64,000 nt of DNA, taken from assembly GCA_003259005.1 (NCBI GenBank), contig QLII01000001.1:5571001-5635000 (forward strand), read 5' to 3'. The stretch comes from Spirosoma telluris (GTDB lineage Bacteria > Bacteroidota > Bacteroidia > Cytophagales > Spirosomataceae). The position numbers were made by a program, and so were the translations under genes. Each line of letters starts with the position of its first letter. Within the stretch, counting starts at the first letter, position 1. The notes beneath the pieces are model-generated. The model had not been told where the DNA came from. It was given only the letters and a program-made list of their open reading frames with translations, and made no database searches. Of this stretch, positions 16,338 to 24,489 are shown one piece after another.

Positions 16338-17495
16338 TTAAACTGTTCTTTGTGGCATAACCTCACGCTTTGGCGTGCGAGTCATTGTTGAAACGGCCAG
16401 TACAATCATTACAATGGCAATCAGCCAGGTTGCGTATTTAAAATTATACAGCAATCCGGCACCCGTTAATACTACATTAAGGATAGCTAAGGGGATAAAT
16501 GTTTTCCAGCCCAGATTCATCAGTTGGTCATACCGAAAGCGTGGAAGCGTCCAGCGAACCCACATGAAAAAGAAGATGAAAAAGAATATCTTGCCAAAAT
16601 AGCCCACTACGCCAATGGCAGTTGCTACATTATGCCCCGTTATAGCACCCAGCGACTTTTCGAGCGCCTGGCTAATTTCGTTCATGAATGGGTAGTGAAA
16701 ACCACCAAAATAGAGGGCCGAAATAAACGCCGACGAAACAAACATATTAATGTATTCGGCGAATAAATAGAAACCCAGCTTCATCGAACTATACTCAGTA
16801 TGGTAACCACCAACAAGTTCGGTTTCGCACTCGGGTAAATCGAAAGGAGTACGGTTACACTCGGCAAAAGCACAGGTTAGGAAAATAACGAAGCCTAGGG
16901 GTTGCGTGAAAATATTCCACTCAAAAAACGTGGCCTGCTCGTCAATAATCGCTTTTAGCGATAAGGAACCACTCATCATCAGAATGGCAATAAGCGATAA
17001 GCCCAGCGCAATTTCGTAGCTAATATTTTGTGATGCTGCCCGAATAGCTCCCAACAAGGAAAACTTGTTATTGGAAGCCCAACCGCCAACCATGATACCA
17101 TATACGCCTAGGGAAACGACACCGAAAATGTATAAGACACCAATGTTGATTTCAATGGCCTGCACCGGAATCGCATAGTTATCAAATTTAATGGTGTCCC
17201 CAAAAGGAATGACGGCACTTGACATCAAAGCGGTCAACATGGCCAGGCAGGGGCCAAGAATAAATAGCCATTTGCTAGCCTGTGCTGGAATAAAATCTTC
17301 TTTGAAGAACATTTTTCCAGCATCAGCCAGGGGTTGCATTAAGCCCCAGGGACCAGCTCGGTTCGGACCTATTCGATCCTGCAAAAAGGCAGCCACTTTC
17401 CGCTCTGCGTAGGTAGAGTAGGCGGCAATACCCAGCGTTATCGCGAAAATGACAAGGATAATTAATCCTTTAACGAGTAATACGGTTAAGTCCAT
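16338..17495 (-). CDS. nuoH: NADH-quinone oxidoreductase subunit H
   Basis: 385 residues, slightly longer than usual. A membrane subunit at the quinone-binding junction of complex I. Conserved segments: YAERKVAAFLQDRIGPNR near residue 28 (a hallmark of NuoH), QPLADAGKMFFKED, the acidic loop with FAECNRTPFDLPECETELVGGYHTEYSS (about residues 211-238), and late FMWVRWTLPRFRYDQLMNLGWK. Eight or so hydrophobic helices are evident. The C-terminal 50 residues are family-variable. Intact. Confidence 0.95.
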   Translation of the reverse strand: MDLTVLLVKGLIILVIFAITLGIAAYSTYAERKVAAFLQDRIGPNRAGPWGLMQPLADAGKMFFKEDFIPAQASKWLFILGPCLAMLTALMSSAVIPFGDTIKFDNYAIPVQAIEINIGVLYIFGVVSLGVYGIMVGGWASNNKFSLLGAIRAASQNISYEIALGLSLIAILMMSGSLSLKAIIDEQATFFEWNIFTQPLGFVIFLTCAFAECNRTPFDLPECETELVGGYHTEYSSMKLGFYLFAEYINMFVSSAFISALYFGGFHYPFMNEISQALEKSLGAITGHNVATAIGVVGYFGKIFFFIFFFMWVRWTLPRFRYDQLMNLGWKTFIPLAILNVVLTGAGLLYNFKYATWLIAIVMIVLAVSTMTRTPKREVMPQRTV

Positions 17496-17540
17496 TTCTA
17501 GTTATGTGTGTTTTTTAGCCAAACTGACTAAAACTTATTT

Positions 17541-18626
17541 TCACGGCTCTGGCTCCATTGCCGATGGCAGTACCTTCGCAAAACGTTCTGGAGCTAATTG
17601 CTTAATATCCAGTTGCGACGTATCCCGTTCATCATGGATTTGTTTGTACTCGGCAGCGGCTAAACGCTGACCGAAACTTGGTTTGATTGTATCGGCCCGG
17701 TACTTATTAGCCGAAATTACCGAACTCCGGGAGATCTTCGTTGGGCCTTCGATTGTCCAGTCGCTGGTTTTTTTCATGTCGAACCGGCACGTATTACAGA
17801 TGAACTCCAATACTTCGCCCCACTCGTTTTTGCGGGCTGTAACCCGAATCACGTCTTCACCTCGATACCAGAGGGTAACCTTACCCGAGCAGGTCGGGCA
17901 GTCACGATGCGCATCAACGGGTTTCGAAAACCAAACCCGGTTTTTGAAACGATACGTTTTGTCGGTCAACGCACCAACCGGGCATACGTCAATGACGTTA
18001 CCTGAGAAGTCGTTATCGATTGCTTTCTCGATGTAAGTCCCAATTTCAGAGGCATCACCGCGGCCCAAGACACCATGAACGCGCTTATTGGTAATTTGAT
18101 CAGCCGTATACACGCAACGATAGCATAGAATGCAACGCGTCATGTGTAACTGGATATAGGGCCCAATATCTTTCTTCTCGAACGTCCGCCGATCTTCTTC
18201 GTAGCGAGTTGTCGATTTGCCGTGGTCGAACGCGAAATTCTGAAGATCACACTCACCAGCCTGATCGCAAACCGGGCAATCGAGCGGGTGATTCAACAAT
18301 AGAAACTCAACAACACCATTGCGGGCGTCAATTACTTGCGGGCTGGTTTCATTTTCAACCACCATGCCGTCCTGCACGGCGGTTAGGCAGGAGGCCACTA
18401 ATTTGGGCATTGGGCGAGGGTCTTTAGCTGACCCTGCCGCCACACGCACCAAACAGGCACGGCATTTGCCACCACTGCCTTTCAGCGGCTGGTAGTAGCA
18501 CATGGCTGGAGGAGCTACCGCCGGACCGATCTTTCGGGCAGCCTGCAAAATGGTTGTACCGGGCTCGACTTCAACTTCTATTCCGTCAATTGTGACTTTT
18601 AGTAATTGCGGCTTTACGTCTTCCAT
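17541..18626 (-). CDS. nuoG: NADH-quinone oxidoreductase subunit G, short form
   Basis: 361 residues. The N-terminal [2Fe-2S] domain (CYYQP...GGKCRACLVRV), the HPLDCPVCDQAGECDLQN motif (described around residues 112-129) and CILCYRCVYTADQIT give the 2Fe-2S and 4Fe-4S ligands. The 4Fe-4S-containing second domain is present (CPTCSGKVTLWYRGEDV, CNTCRFD). The large molybdopterin-like domain of E. coli NuoG (about 900 aa) is missing. Short NuoG is a known form in some Bacteroidota. The protein ends cleanly with a stop, and nuoH follows 45 bases later. Not obviously broken. Confidence 0.88.
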   Translation of the reverse strand: MEDVKPQLLKVTIDGIEVEVEPGTTILQAARKIGPAVAPPAMCYYQPLKGSGGKCRACLVRVAAGSAKDPRPMPKLVASCLTAVQDGMVVENETSPQVIDARNGVVEFLLLNHPLDCPVCDQAGECDLQNFAFDHGKSTTRYEEDRRTFEKKDIGPYIQLHMTRCILCYRCVYTADQITNKRVHGVLGRGDASEIGTYIEKAIDNDFSGNVIDVCPVGALTDKTYRFKNRVWFSKPVDAHRDCPTCSGKVTLWYRGEDVIRVTARKNEWGEVLEFICNTCRFDMKKTSDWTIEGPTKISRSSVISANKYRADTIKPSFGQRLAAAEYKQIHDERDTSQLDIKQLAPERFAKVLPSAMEPEP

Positions 18627-18630
18627 ATCA

Positions 18631-18691
18631 GTAACGCGGCTGGAAAGCCACGATTCAATTAAGTAGTTGCGCGGCCTTCCAGCCGCCTTAC
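18631..18691. repeat. 22-bp hairpin in the nuoG-nuoF spacer
   Basis: Arms 18631-18652 and 18670-18691 (GGCTGGAA and TTCCAGCC at the core) pair with three mismatches, two of them possible G-T pairs, and fill nearly all of the 66-base gap. Confidence 0.5.
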
Positions 18692-18692
18692 A

Positions 18693-20033
18693 TTATACCA
18701 ATGCCATTTCACCCCGATAAACTGCACCCGGTTGAGTTGCTTCGGCAGGATGATCAATGTGCCACTGGAACTCATCCCGAAAGTGCCGAATAGCACTGGC
18801 AACTGGCCAGGCTGCTGCATCACCCAAAGGACAAATAGTATTCCCTTCAATCTTTTTCGCTACGTCGACCAGCAAATCAATATCCTGCTGATGGCCATGA
18901 CCGTATTCAATGCGATGCAGAACTTTCTCCATCCATCCCGTTCCTTCACGGCATGGGCTGCACTGACCGCAGGATTCGTGGTGATAGAATCGGGAGAAAT
19001 TCCAGGTGTTTCGGACTATGCAGGATGTTTCGTCGAAGAGGATAAAACCACCTGAGCCAAGCATGGTACCTGTTGCAAAACCACCATCGGAGAGTGACTC
19101 ATAGGACATCAAGCGCTTTTCACCATTAGCCAATGTCAAAGCCAGATTCGCAGGTAAAATGGGGACTGATGAGCCACCCGCTACCAGGGCCTTAAATTTA
19201 TGTCCCGGGCGAATACCTCCACACCATTCGTCGGCATAAATGAAATCTTCGACGGGAACCCCGAGTTCAATTTCATAAACGCCTGGTTTATTAATATGAC
19301 CTGAGGCTGAAATTAATTTTGTACCTGTACTCCGCCCAATGCCAATACCGGCGTAGGCCTCTCCACCATTGTTGACAATCCAGGCCGTTGTGGCAATGGA
19401 TTCAACATTGTTAACAACAGTTGGGCTTTGATATAAGCCTTTTACAGCCGGGAAGGGTGGCTTATTCCGTGGGTTACCACGTTTGCCTTCCAGTGATTCC
19501 AGCAGGGCGGTTTCTTCGCCACAAATGTAGGCTCCTCCGCCGGGCTGTACGACTAGTTCAAGGTCGTAGCCGCTGCCAAGAATATTTTTACCCAAAAAAC
19601 CCTTTGCTTTTGCCTCAGCAATGGCTTTTTCGAGGATATGGATTACATACATCAGTTCACCCCGTACGTAGATGAAGGAGGTATTGGCACCCAGTGCAAA
19701 CGATGAAATGATCATTCCCTCAATAAGTAAATGAGGGATATTTTTCATTAAGTAGTGATCCTTGAAGGTACCCGGTTCCGATTCGTCGGCGTTGCAGACA
19801 AGGTAGCGGGGAACGCCTTCTGGTTTAGCCAGAAAGCTCCATTTCATCCCCATCGGAAAACCAGCACCACCCCGGCCCCGAACACCCGCTTTTTTTACTT
19901 CTTCGACAATGGACTCAGGGGTCATTGTCTTTAGTGCTTTTTCAACGGCCGTATACCCGCCTTGTTTCCGGTAGACATCGAAGGTTTCAATGCCGGGAAC
20001 GTTGATATGTTCGGTTAAAATTTTGGTAGCCAT
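18693..20033 (-). CDS. nuoF: NADH-quinone oxidoreductase subunit F
   Basis: 446 residues. Carries the NADH and FMN sites and one [4Fe-4S] cluster (N3). The NADH/FMN motif is GVRGRGGAGFPMGMKWSF near residue 50; QPGGGAYICGEETALLESLEG is the FMN region; the cluster ligands are in SCGQCSPCREGTGWM near residue 355, and a fourth Cys in TICPLGDAAAWP. Intact. It starts 6 bases after a toxin-like gene whose own start overlaps its antitoxin. The context makes the toxin pair part of the nuo transcript. Confidence 0.95.
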   Translation of the reverse strand: MATKILTEHINVPGIETFDVYRKQGGYTAVEKALKTMTPESIVEEVKKAGVRGRGGAGFPMGMKWSFLAKPEGVPRYLVCNADESEPGTFKDHYLMKNIPHLLIEGMIISSFALGANTSFIYVRGELMYVIHILEKAIAEAKAKGFLGKNILGSGYDLELVVQPGGGAYICGEETALLESLEGKRGNPRNKPPFPAVKGLYQSPTVVNNVESIATTAWIVNNGGEAYAGIGIGRSTGTKLISASGHINKPGVYEIELGVPVEDFIYADEWCGGIRPGHKFKALVAGGSSVPILPANLALTLANGEKRLMSYESLSDGGFATGTMLGSGGFILFDETSCIVRNTWNFSRFYHHESCGQCSPCREGTGWMEKVLHRIEYGHGHQQDIDLLVDVAKKIEGNTICPLGDAAAWPVASAIRHFRDEFQWHIDHPAEATQPGAVYRGEMALV

Positions 20034-20039
20034 ACTTTT

Positions 20040-20294
20040 TTACCCAATCAATTTATCGTATTCAGTGTGTGTACCAATCCAGAACCAGATAATTCCTTCT
20101 TCGGTCTCAATACCCACTGCCCGGTATTGTCTGCCAACCCGAACCGACCAATACTGGTTAACCTGCTTAAAATAGAGCGATGGATGTTTCGGATTCTGTT
20201 TCAGCAATTCATAATTTTTGTCAGCTAATTTCTGGATTGATACAGCTAAGTCATTGTACCTATCCCAGAAATCATCGCTTGTGAAGTGTCTCAC
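20040..20294 (-). CDS. RelE/ParE-like toxin inside the nuo operon
   Basis: 84 residues. The compact alpha-alpha-beta-beta-beta pattern with the RQYRAVGIETEEGIIWFWIGTHTEYDKLI ending (about residues 55-83) fits small RelE/ParE/HigB-type toxins, whose C-terminal strands carry the active residues. The classical RelE catalytic set is not obvious, so it could be a non-RNase ParE type. It overlaps the upstream antitoxin-like gene by 4 bases (ATGA) and ends 6 bases before nuoF. Toxin activity is inferred from size, pattern and pairing. Confidence 0.75.
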   Translation of the reverse strand: MRHFTSDDFWDRYNDLAVSIQKLADKNYELLKQNPKHPSLYFKQVNQYWSVRVGRQYRAVGIETEEGIIWFWIGTHTEYDKLIG

Positions 20295-20491
20295 AATTCC
20301 CGAACTCTCCCCGCTTTAAAATCGGCAACAGCTTTATTTGCCAAGGCATCCAGCTTACCTACCTTCACATCCTGCTCGAACTGTTTATCCCAAATAGCAG
20401 CATCATAGTTTGCAAACCAGTCTCGGAATTCGGCTAATTCGTTTTCTGACAGCTTGGACACCGCCGATTCGATTTCGGTGATTGTTTCCAT
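20291..20491 (-). CDS. Antitoxin-like protein paired with the RelE/ParE-like toxin
   Basis: 66 residues, acidic and mostly helical (EIESAVSKLSENELAEFRDW). The C-terminal part (DALANKAVADFKAGRVREL) resembles the end of short antitoxins next to RelE/ParE-type toxins in many bacteria, where it wraps the toxin. No strong DNA-binding motif is seen. It begins 6 bases after the nuoE stop and overlaps the toxin by 4 bases, so the pair is translationally coupled within the nuo operon. Confidence 0.72.
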   Translation of the reverse strand: METITEIESAVSKLSENELAEFRDWFANYDAAIWDKQFEQDVKVGKLDALANKAVADFKAGRVREL

Positions 20492-20497
20492 GTGTAG

Positions 20498-21000
20498 TTA
20501 TTTCGACAGTTCGTCAATGATTTCGTCCACACGCGCGTTGGTAAGATGCATGTAATATTTCTCCCGAATCTGAAATACGGGGCCCATACCACAAGCTGCC
20601 AGACATTCCACTTCTTTAAGGGTAAACTGACCATCCACGGTTGTTTGACCTGTATCGATACCTAGCCGCTGTTTTAGGTGAGCGTAGACTTCTTCGCCCC
20701 CATCAAGCAACAAGGACCTGTCCGGCAGTATTCAATAACATGCTTGCCAACTGGATTAAGGTGATACATCGTGTAGAACGAGGCTACCTCATAGACCTCA
20801 ATGGGTTGAATATCAAGCATTCGGGCTACATAATCCATGCCTTCGGGACTCGTCCAGCCTTCCTGCTCCTGCAATACATGCAGGAGTGGTAATAGGGCTG
20901 ACTTTTGTTTCCCTTCAGGATAGCGGGCAATAATTTCCTTTGCCTTCGCTAATCGTTCGGGCGTAAACTGTACGGAGGGGTTATTTGTCTCTGTCGTCAT
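20498..21000 (-). CDS. nuoE: NADH-quinone oxidoreductase subunit E (one frame break)
   Basis: This is a [2Fe-2S] thioredoxin-like subunit of the NADH dehydrogenase module. The start MTTETNNP at 21000 is chosen over an upstream one because it follows the HicB stop closely. The protein has RYPEGKQKSALLPLLHVLQEQEGWTSPEGMDYVA, then VASFYTMYHLNPVGKH, then the first cluster Cys pair in CRTGPC and the later VECLAACGMGP pair. The frame breaks at the C run 20697-20701 on the plus strand (five G on the coding strand, six needed): the corrected junction reads CCLMGGEEVYAHL and gives 167 residues. A real frameshift would abolish complex I activity, so a sequencing error is the simplest reading. Confidence 0.9.
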
Positions 21001-21004
21001 GTGT

Positions 21005-21220
21005 TTAATGTGCAAAAACCATTGTTTCGGCTTCTGAACTGGCTACTGGGATAGAGAGACCTTCCAATTCTAAACCTTCAATGTGAAATTGAATTCCTTC
21101 ATAAATCAAACGCTCAACTTCATCTTTAGTTGGTGCTGTGGCCACGCATCCCGGCAGGTCAGGAACATAAGCCCCATATCCTGACTCGGCTTTTTCAATA
21201 ATGACCAAATACTTTTTCAT
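21005..21220 (-). CDS. hicB: HicB-family antitoxin
   Basis: 71 residues. The sequence begins KKYLVIIEKAESGYGAYVPDLPGCVATAPTKDEVERLIYEGIQFHIEGL (about residues 2-50): the single RNase-H-like HicB fold with the DLPGC motif. It lacks the C-terminal HTH or ribbon-helix-helix seen in many HicB proteins, so it may not autoregulate by direct DNA binding. Its ATG overlaps the TGA of the upstream hicA (ATGA), the standard hicAB arrangement. It ends 5 bases before the nuoE start, so it is embedded in the nuo operon. Confidence 0.88.
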   Translation of the reverse strand: MKKYLVIIEKAESGYGAYVPDLPGCVATAPTKDEVERLIYEGIQFHIEGLELEGLSIPVASSEAETMVFAH

Positions 21221-21412
21221 CGTTCAATTTGAGCCTGTTTATAAATACTACTCAATGTGCCTGGAGGAACCGGGTCATTAAGCTATGGTATGCAATTGTT
21301 ACAAATCCTGTTTTAGAATCGTTCTTGAACTGGCGGTGGCTACCTTTTTGTCGAACCTGAACCAGCCATTATCTTCAATTAAACGAACAATTTCACGAAA
21401 CTTAATAGCCAT
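21217..21412 (-). CDS. hicA: HicA-family toxin (two frame breaks)
   Basis: No open frame spans this gene as printed, but two one-base corrections (at plus-strand 21356-21357 and about 21280-21283) restore a 65-residue HicA. It begins MAIKFREIVRLIEDNGW and has RQKGSHRQFKN with the catalytic His, then GFVTIAYHS, and ends PPGTLSSIYKQAQIER. That is the dsRBD-like mRNA interferase pattern. The ATG lies two bases after the nuoD stop codon, and the TGA overlaps the hicB start. Whether it is active depends on whether the breaks are real. Confidence 0.8.
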
Positions 21413-21414
21413 TA

Positions 21415-22647
21415 CTACGCATCCAGTTCGCCAGCAATTACATTCATACTACTCATAATAACAATGGCATCGGACAATGTCAGCCCTTTGCACATTTCAG
21501 GATAGGCCTGGTAATAAATGAAACATGGACGACGGAAGTGTAACCGGTAGGGAGCGCGGCCGCCATCGCTAATCAGGTAGAACCCTAGTTCACCATTACC
21601 ACCTTCAACAGCATGATATACTTCACCAACAGGAGCATCAATCTCGCCCATCACAATCTTGAAGTGATAGATGAGTGCTTCCATGTTTTTATAAACTTCC
21701 TGTTTAGGAGGCAGGTAATACTGAGGAGCATCGGCATAATAGGGCCCTTCGGGAAGGTTATCCATTGCCTGCTGAATAATGCGCAGGCTTTGCCACATCT
21801 CCTCGTTCCGAACCATAAAGCGGTCATAGGTATCACCGCTCTGTCCGACAGGAATATCAAATTCAAAATCCTGATAAGATGAGTAAGGATTCATGACGCG
21901 CACGTCGTAATCAACCCCAGCAGCCCGTAGATTAGGGCCTGTGAATCCATAACTCAATGCCCGCTCTGCCGAAATGCCACCAACACCAATAACGCGATCC
22001 ATGAAAATCCGGTTACGATTGAACAGGTTTTCAAACTCAGTAAGCACTTTGGGGAAACGAACCAGCAATTCTTTGATCTTACGAATCGCAGTAGGGGAGA
22101 GGTCACGCTCCATGCCACCGATACGACCCATATTAGTGGTTAAGCGGGCTCCACAAACTTCTTCATAGATTTCATAAATATTCTCCCGTTCCTGATAGAT
22201 ATATAGGAAACCGGTGAAAGCACCTGTATCAACGCCCAGAATCCCGTTGCAAATGAGGTGATCGGCCAGACGGGCCAGCTCCATCATAATGACGCGGATA
22301 TACTGTGCCCGTTTCGGAATATCGATACCTAACAATTTCTCGACTGTCATATGCCAGCCCATGTTGTTGATAGGCGACGAACAATAGTTCATCCGATCGG
22401 TCAGGGTCGTAATCTGATAGAAGGGTCGACGCTCGGCAATCTTCTCAAATGCCCTGTGGATATACCCAATCGTCTGCTCGCCCGACACAATTTTTTCCCC
22501 ATCCATTTGCAGAATGTTCTGGAAAATACCGTGTGTGGCGGGGTGCGTCGGGCCGAGGTTGAGTGTTGTCAGTTCGTTGACATACTGAACCGGGCCTTGC
22601 TCGGCTGGCAGGTTCTTATTCGCTATATCGAGTTCTTCAGAAACCAT
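21415..22647 (-). CDS. nuoD: NADH-quinone oxidoreductase subunit D
   Basis: 410 residues. The 49-kDa-type subunit that forms the quinone pocket together with NuoB. Recognised by LNLGPTHPATHGIFQNILQMDGE near residue 28, GYIHRAFEKIAERRPFYQ with the conserved quinone-site His/Arg, DRMNYCSSPINNMGW, RARLADHLICNGILG, and the C-terminal segment RLHFRRPCFIYYQAYPEMCKG... ending GELDA with SMNVIAGELDA. Separate from nuoC (not fused). Intact. The stop is immediately followed (2 bases) by the hicA start. Confidence 0.95.
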   Translation of the reverse strand: MVSEELDIANKNLPAEQGPVQYVNELTTLNLGPTHPATHGIFQNILQMDGEKIVSGEQTIGYIHRAFEKIAERRPFYQITTLTDRMNYCSSPINNMGWHMTVEKLLGIDIPKRAQYIRVIMMELARLADHLICNGILGVDTGAFTGFLYIYQERENIYEIYEEVCGARLTTNMGRIGGMERDLSPTAIRKIKELLVRFPKVLTEFENLFNRNRIFMDRVIGVGGISAERALSYGFTGPNLRAAGVDYDVRVMNPYSSYQDFEFDIPVGQSGDTYDRFMVRNEEMWQSLRIIQQAMDNLPEGPYYADAPQYYLPPKQEVYKNMEALIYHFKIVMGEIDAPVGEVYHAVEGGNGELGFYLISDGGRAPYRLHFRRPCFIYYQAYPEMCKGLTLSDAIVIMSSMNVIAGELDA

Positions 22648-22662
22648 TTTTCAATGAGTGAT

Positions 22663-22727
22663 TGAGCGAATGAGTGAATGAGTGAATTGTTAGCGGGATC
22701 TAATTCACTCATTCACTCATTCGCTCA
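22663..22727. repeat. 26-bp perfect hairpin in the nuoD-nuoC spacer
   Basis: Arms 22663-22688 and 22702-22727 are exactly complementary, with a 13-base loop. The arms are made of tandem GAATGAGT words. It covers the whole spacer between nuoC stop and nuoD start, leaving only a short leader before nuoD. Confidence 0.65.
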
Positions 22728-22731
22728 TTAT

Positions 22732-23232
22732 TTATCGTCCAAACAATGCATCAATTTTATCTTCCCGAGTGCCGTCTTCGAGTGGGTACTCTTTGCGCAT
22801 TGGGTAATAATCCATTTCTTCCATATTCAGAATTCGGCGAAGGTCGGGATGGCCATCGAAGATAATACCAAACAGGTCAAATGTCTCGCGTTCCATCCAG
22901 TTCGCACTGGCAAAGAGCGGAGTCATGGTGGGTATATGCACATCCTCGGCAGTAAGATAGACCTTAATCCGTAAACGGAAATTATTAATCAGGCTGTGTA
23001 GATGATAGACAACACAGAACTCTTTACCAACAGAATCAGGATAATGAATAGCCGTAATGTCGGTTAGAAAACCAAACTGGAAAGTCTGATGACCTTTCAG
23101 ATAGGTTATTAAGGGAATAATCTGATCACGGCTGGTTGAACAGGTCAACAGATCATAGGGATCGTCAAAATCTGTGACAGTCTCGCCAAACTGGTTGATA
23201 ATTGTCTGCGCAACTTCTTCGTTGGTCAGCAT
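22732..23232 (-). CDS. nuoC: NADH-quinone oxidoreductase subunit C
   Basis: 166 residues from ATG 23232 (MLTNEEVAQ); the TTG 6 bases upstream is less likely. The 30-kDa subunit of the connecting fragment. Recognised by VVYHLHSLINNFRLRIKVYL, then the signature WMERETFDLFGIIFDGHPDLRRILNMEEMDYYPMRKEYPLE (about residues 115-155). It ends in a short acidic tail. Stand-alone, in contrast to fused NuoCD of enterobacteria. Intact. Confidence 0.95.
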   Translation of the reverse strand: MLTNEEVAQTIINQFGETVTDFDDPYDLLTCSTSRDQIIPLITYLKGHQTFQFGFLTDITAIHYPDSVGKEFCVVYHLHSLINNFRLRIKVYLTAEDVHIPTMTPLFASANWMERETFDLFGIIFDGHPDLRRILNMEEMDYYPMRKEYPLEDGTREDKIDALFGR

Positions 23233-23299
23233 TGTCAATGAGTGAATTAGTGAACCGGAACGCCGGATTGTAGCAAATTGGTGGAGACCAACTTACTAT

Positions 23300-23845
23300 T
23301 TATTGAATATTATACGAATTCAGTAGTTTTTGGTACTCGTCTGTATTTCGCCGACGAAGTGATTCGTTCTTGGCCAGTTCCTGTACTTGTAGTACACCAT
23401 CCAGAATCTGTTCTGGCCGAGGAGGACAACCCGGTACATATACGTCGACCGGAATAATCCGATCAATTCCCTGTAATACACTATAGGTATCAAAAATGCC
23501 TCCGCTAGAAGCACAGGCACCAATAGCAATTACCCAACGGGGCTCTGCCATTTGTAAATAGACCTGTTTAACAATAGGGCCCATCTTTTTGGCAATTGTA
23601 CCCGCCACAAGCAACATATCTGCCTGACGTGGCGAGAAGCTAGGCCGTTCTGCCCCAAAACGACCTAAATCGTAGTGGGAAGCCATAGTGGACATAAACT
23701 CAATACCACAGCAGGAGGTTGCAAAAGGAAGTGGCCATAGAGAATTTGCTCGGGCCAGACCAATTATTTTATCGAACGAAGTAGCCGAGAAACCCGGTCC
23801 ATCATAACTTGCGGGAGCTTCGGCCAGCTTTATGTCATTTGCCAT
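23300..23845 (-). CDS. nuoB: NADH-quinone oxidoreductase subunit B
   Basis: 181 residues. It holds the terminal [4Fe-4S] cluster N2 that passes electrons to quinone. Cluster residues appear in ATSCCGIEFMSTMA (tandem Cys), GACASSGG and VPGCPPRPEQILDGVL. RFGAERPSFSPRQADMLLVAGT is also conserved. Normal length and intact. The spacer to nuoA is 66 bases without a notable hairpin. Confidence 0.96.
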   Translation of the reverse strand: MANDIKLAEAPASYDGPGFSATSFDKIIGLARANSLWPLPFATSCCGIEFMSTMASHYDLGRFGAERPSFSPRQADMLLVAGTIAKKMGPIVKQVYLQMAEPRWVIAIGACASSGGIFDTYSVLQGIDRIIPVDVYVPGCPPRPEQILDGVLQVQELAKNESLRRRNTDEYQKLLNSYNIQ

Positions 23846-23911
23846 GAAAAACGTTGTATTGGTTTACTGAAACAACGAATAAATATGCTCTAAAATTCAT
23901 TTGTCGGCCAG

Positions 23912-24283
23912 CTATTCCCAATTGAGAATGCCCTTGCGGATGATGTAATAAAAGCCCGCCAGCAGTAGCCCCATGAACAGAACCATCTCAATAAATCCTG
24001 TCATTCCTAAGCCTTTAAAATTAACGGCCCAGGGGTACAAAAAGATTACCTCAACATCGAACAGGACGAACAGGATAGCAATCAGAAAATACTTAATGGA
24101 AATTGGGGTACGAGCGTCTCCCTGAACTGGAATACCACACTCAAATGGATCATCCTTTTTCTGACTGTGGCGCTTTGGCCCGATGGCATGGGTAACAAGC
24201 ATCGTTGTTACAATAAAACCAAGAGCTAAACCAAGCTGGATAAGTACCGGTAAATAATCGGCCGGAACATAGACTGTGTTCAT
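23912..24283 (-). CDS. nuoA: NADH-quinone oxidoreductase subunit A
   Basis: 123 residues from ATG 24283 (MNTVYVPADY); a longer reading frame upstream is mostly leader. Membrane subunit with three helices. The family signature is KKDDPFECGIPVQGDARTPISIKYFLIAILFVLFDVEVIFLYPWA (about residues 46-90). First gene of the nuo operon; its promoter must lie in 24284-24430, opposite to the terminator of the next transcript. Intact. Confidence 0.95.
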   Translation of the reverse strand: MNTVYVPADYLPVLIQLGLALGFIVTTMLVTHAIGPKRHSQKKDDPFECGIPVQGDARTPISIKYFLIAILFVLFDVEVIFLYPWAVNFKGLGMTGFIEMVLFMGLLLAGFYYIIRKGILNWE

Positions 24284-24436
24284 ACTAATGAGTTGAGAAG
24301 ACCAGCGCAAATGTAGCGATAAAACCAATAGACACGCGATAGCATACCTATCTTACTCTACATCAACTGAGTGTCAAAGATACGATAATGGCTTGTTTAA
24401 CCAATCTTTAATAGCGGGACTCAACCACTAGAAAGC

Positions 24437-24470
24437 AACAAAAGCCTCTCGGTTAGAAAAGGCTTTTGTT
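24437..24470 (-). terminator. Terminator of the first SASA esterase gene
   Basis: Arms AACAAAAGCCT (24437-24447) and AGGCTTTTGTT (24460-24470) are perfect with a 12-base loop. It is about 20 bases beyond the stop of the gene at 24490-26671. Confidence 0.7.
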
Positions 24471-24489
24471 AAAAATAGGTAATCAGAAA

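Noticed and set aside
20498..21000. nuoE as a pseudogene
   Set aside because: Both halves keep full conservation including all cluster cysteines, and a single G restores the protein; the rest of the nuo operon is intact.
15598..22727. CRISPR array among the nuo spacers
   Set aside because: The repeats are single inverted repeats with different sequences, not regularly spaced direct repeats; no cas genes are present.
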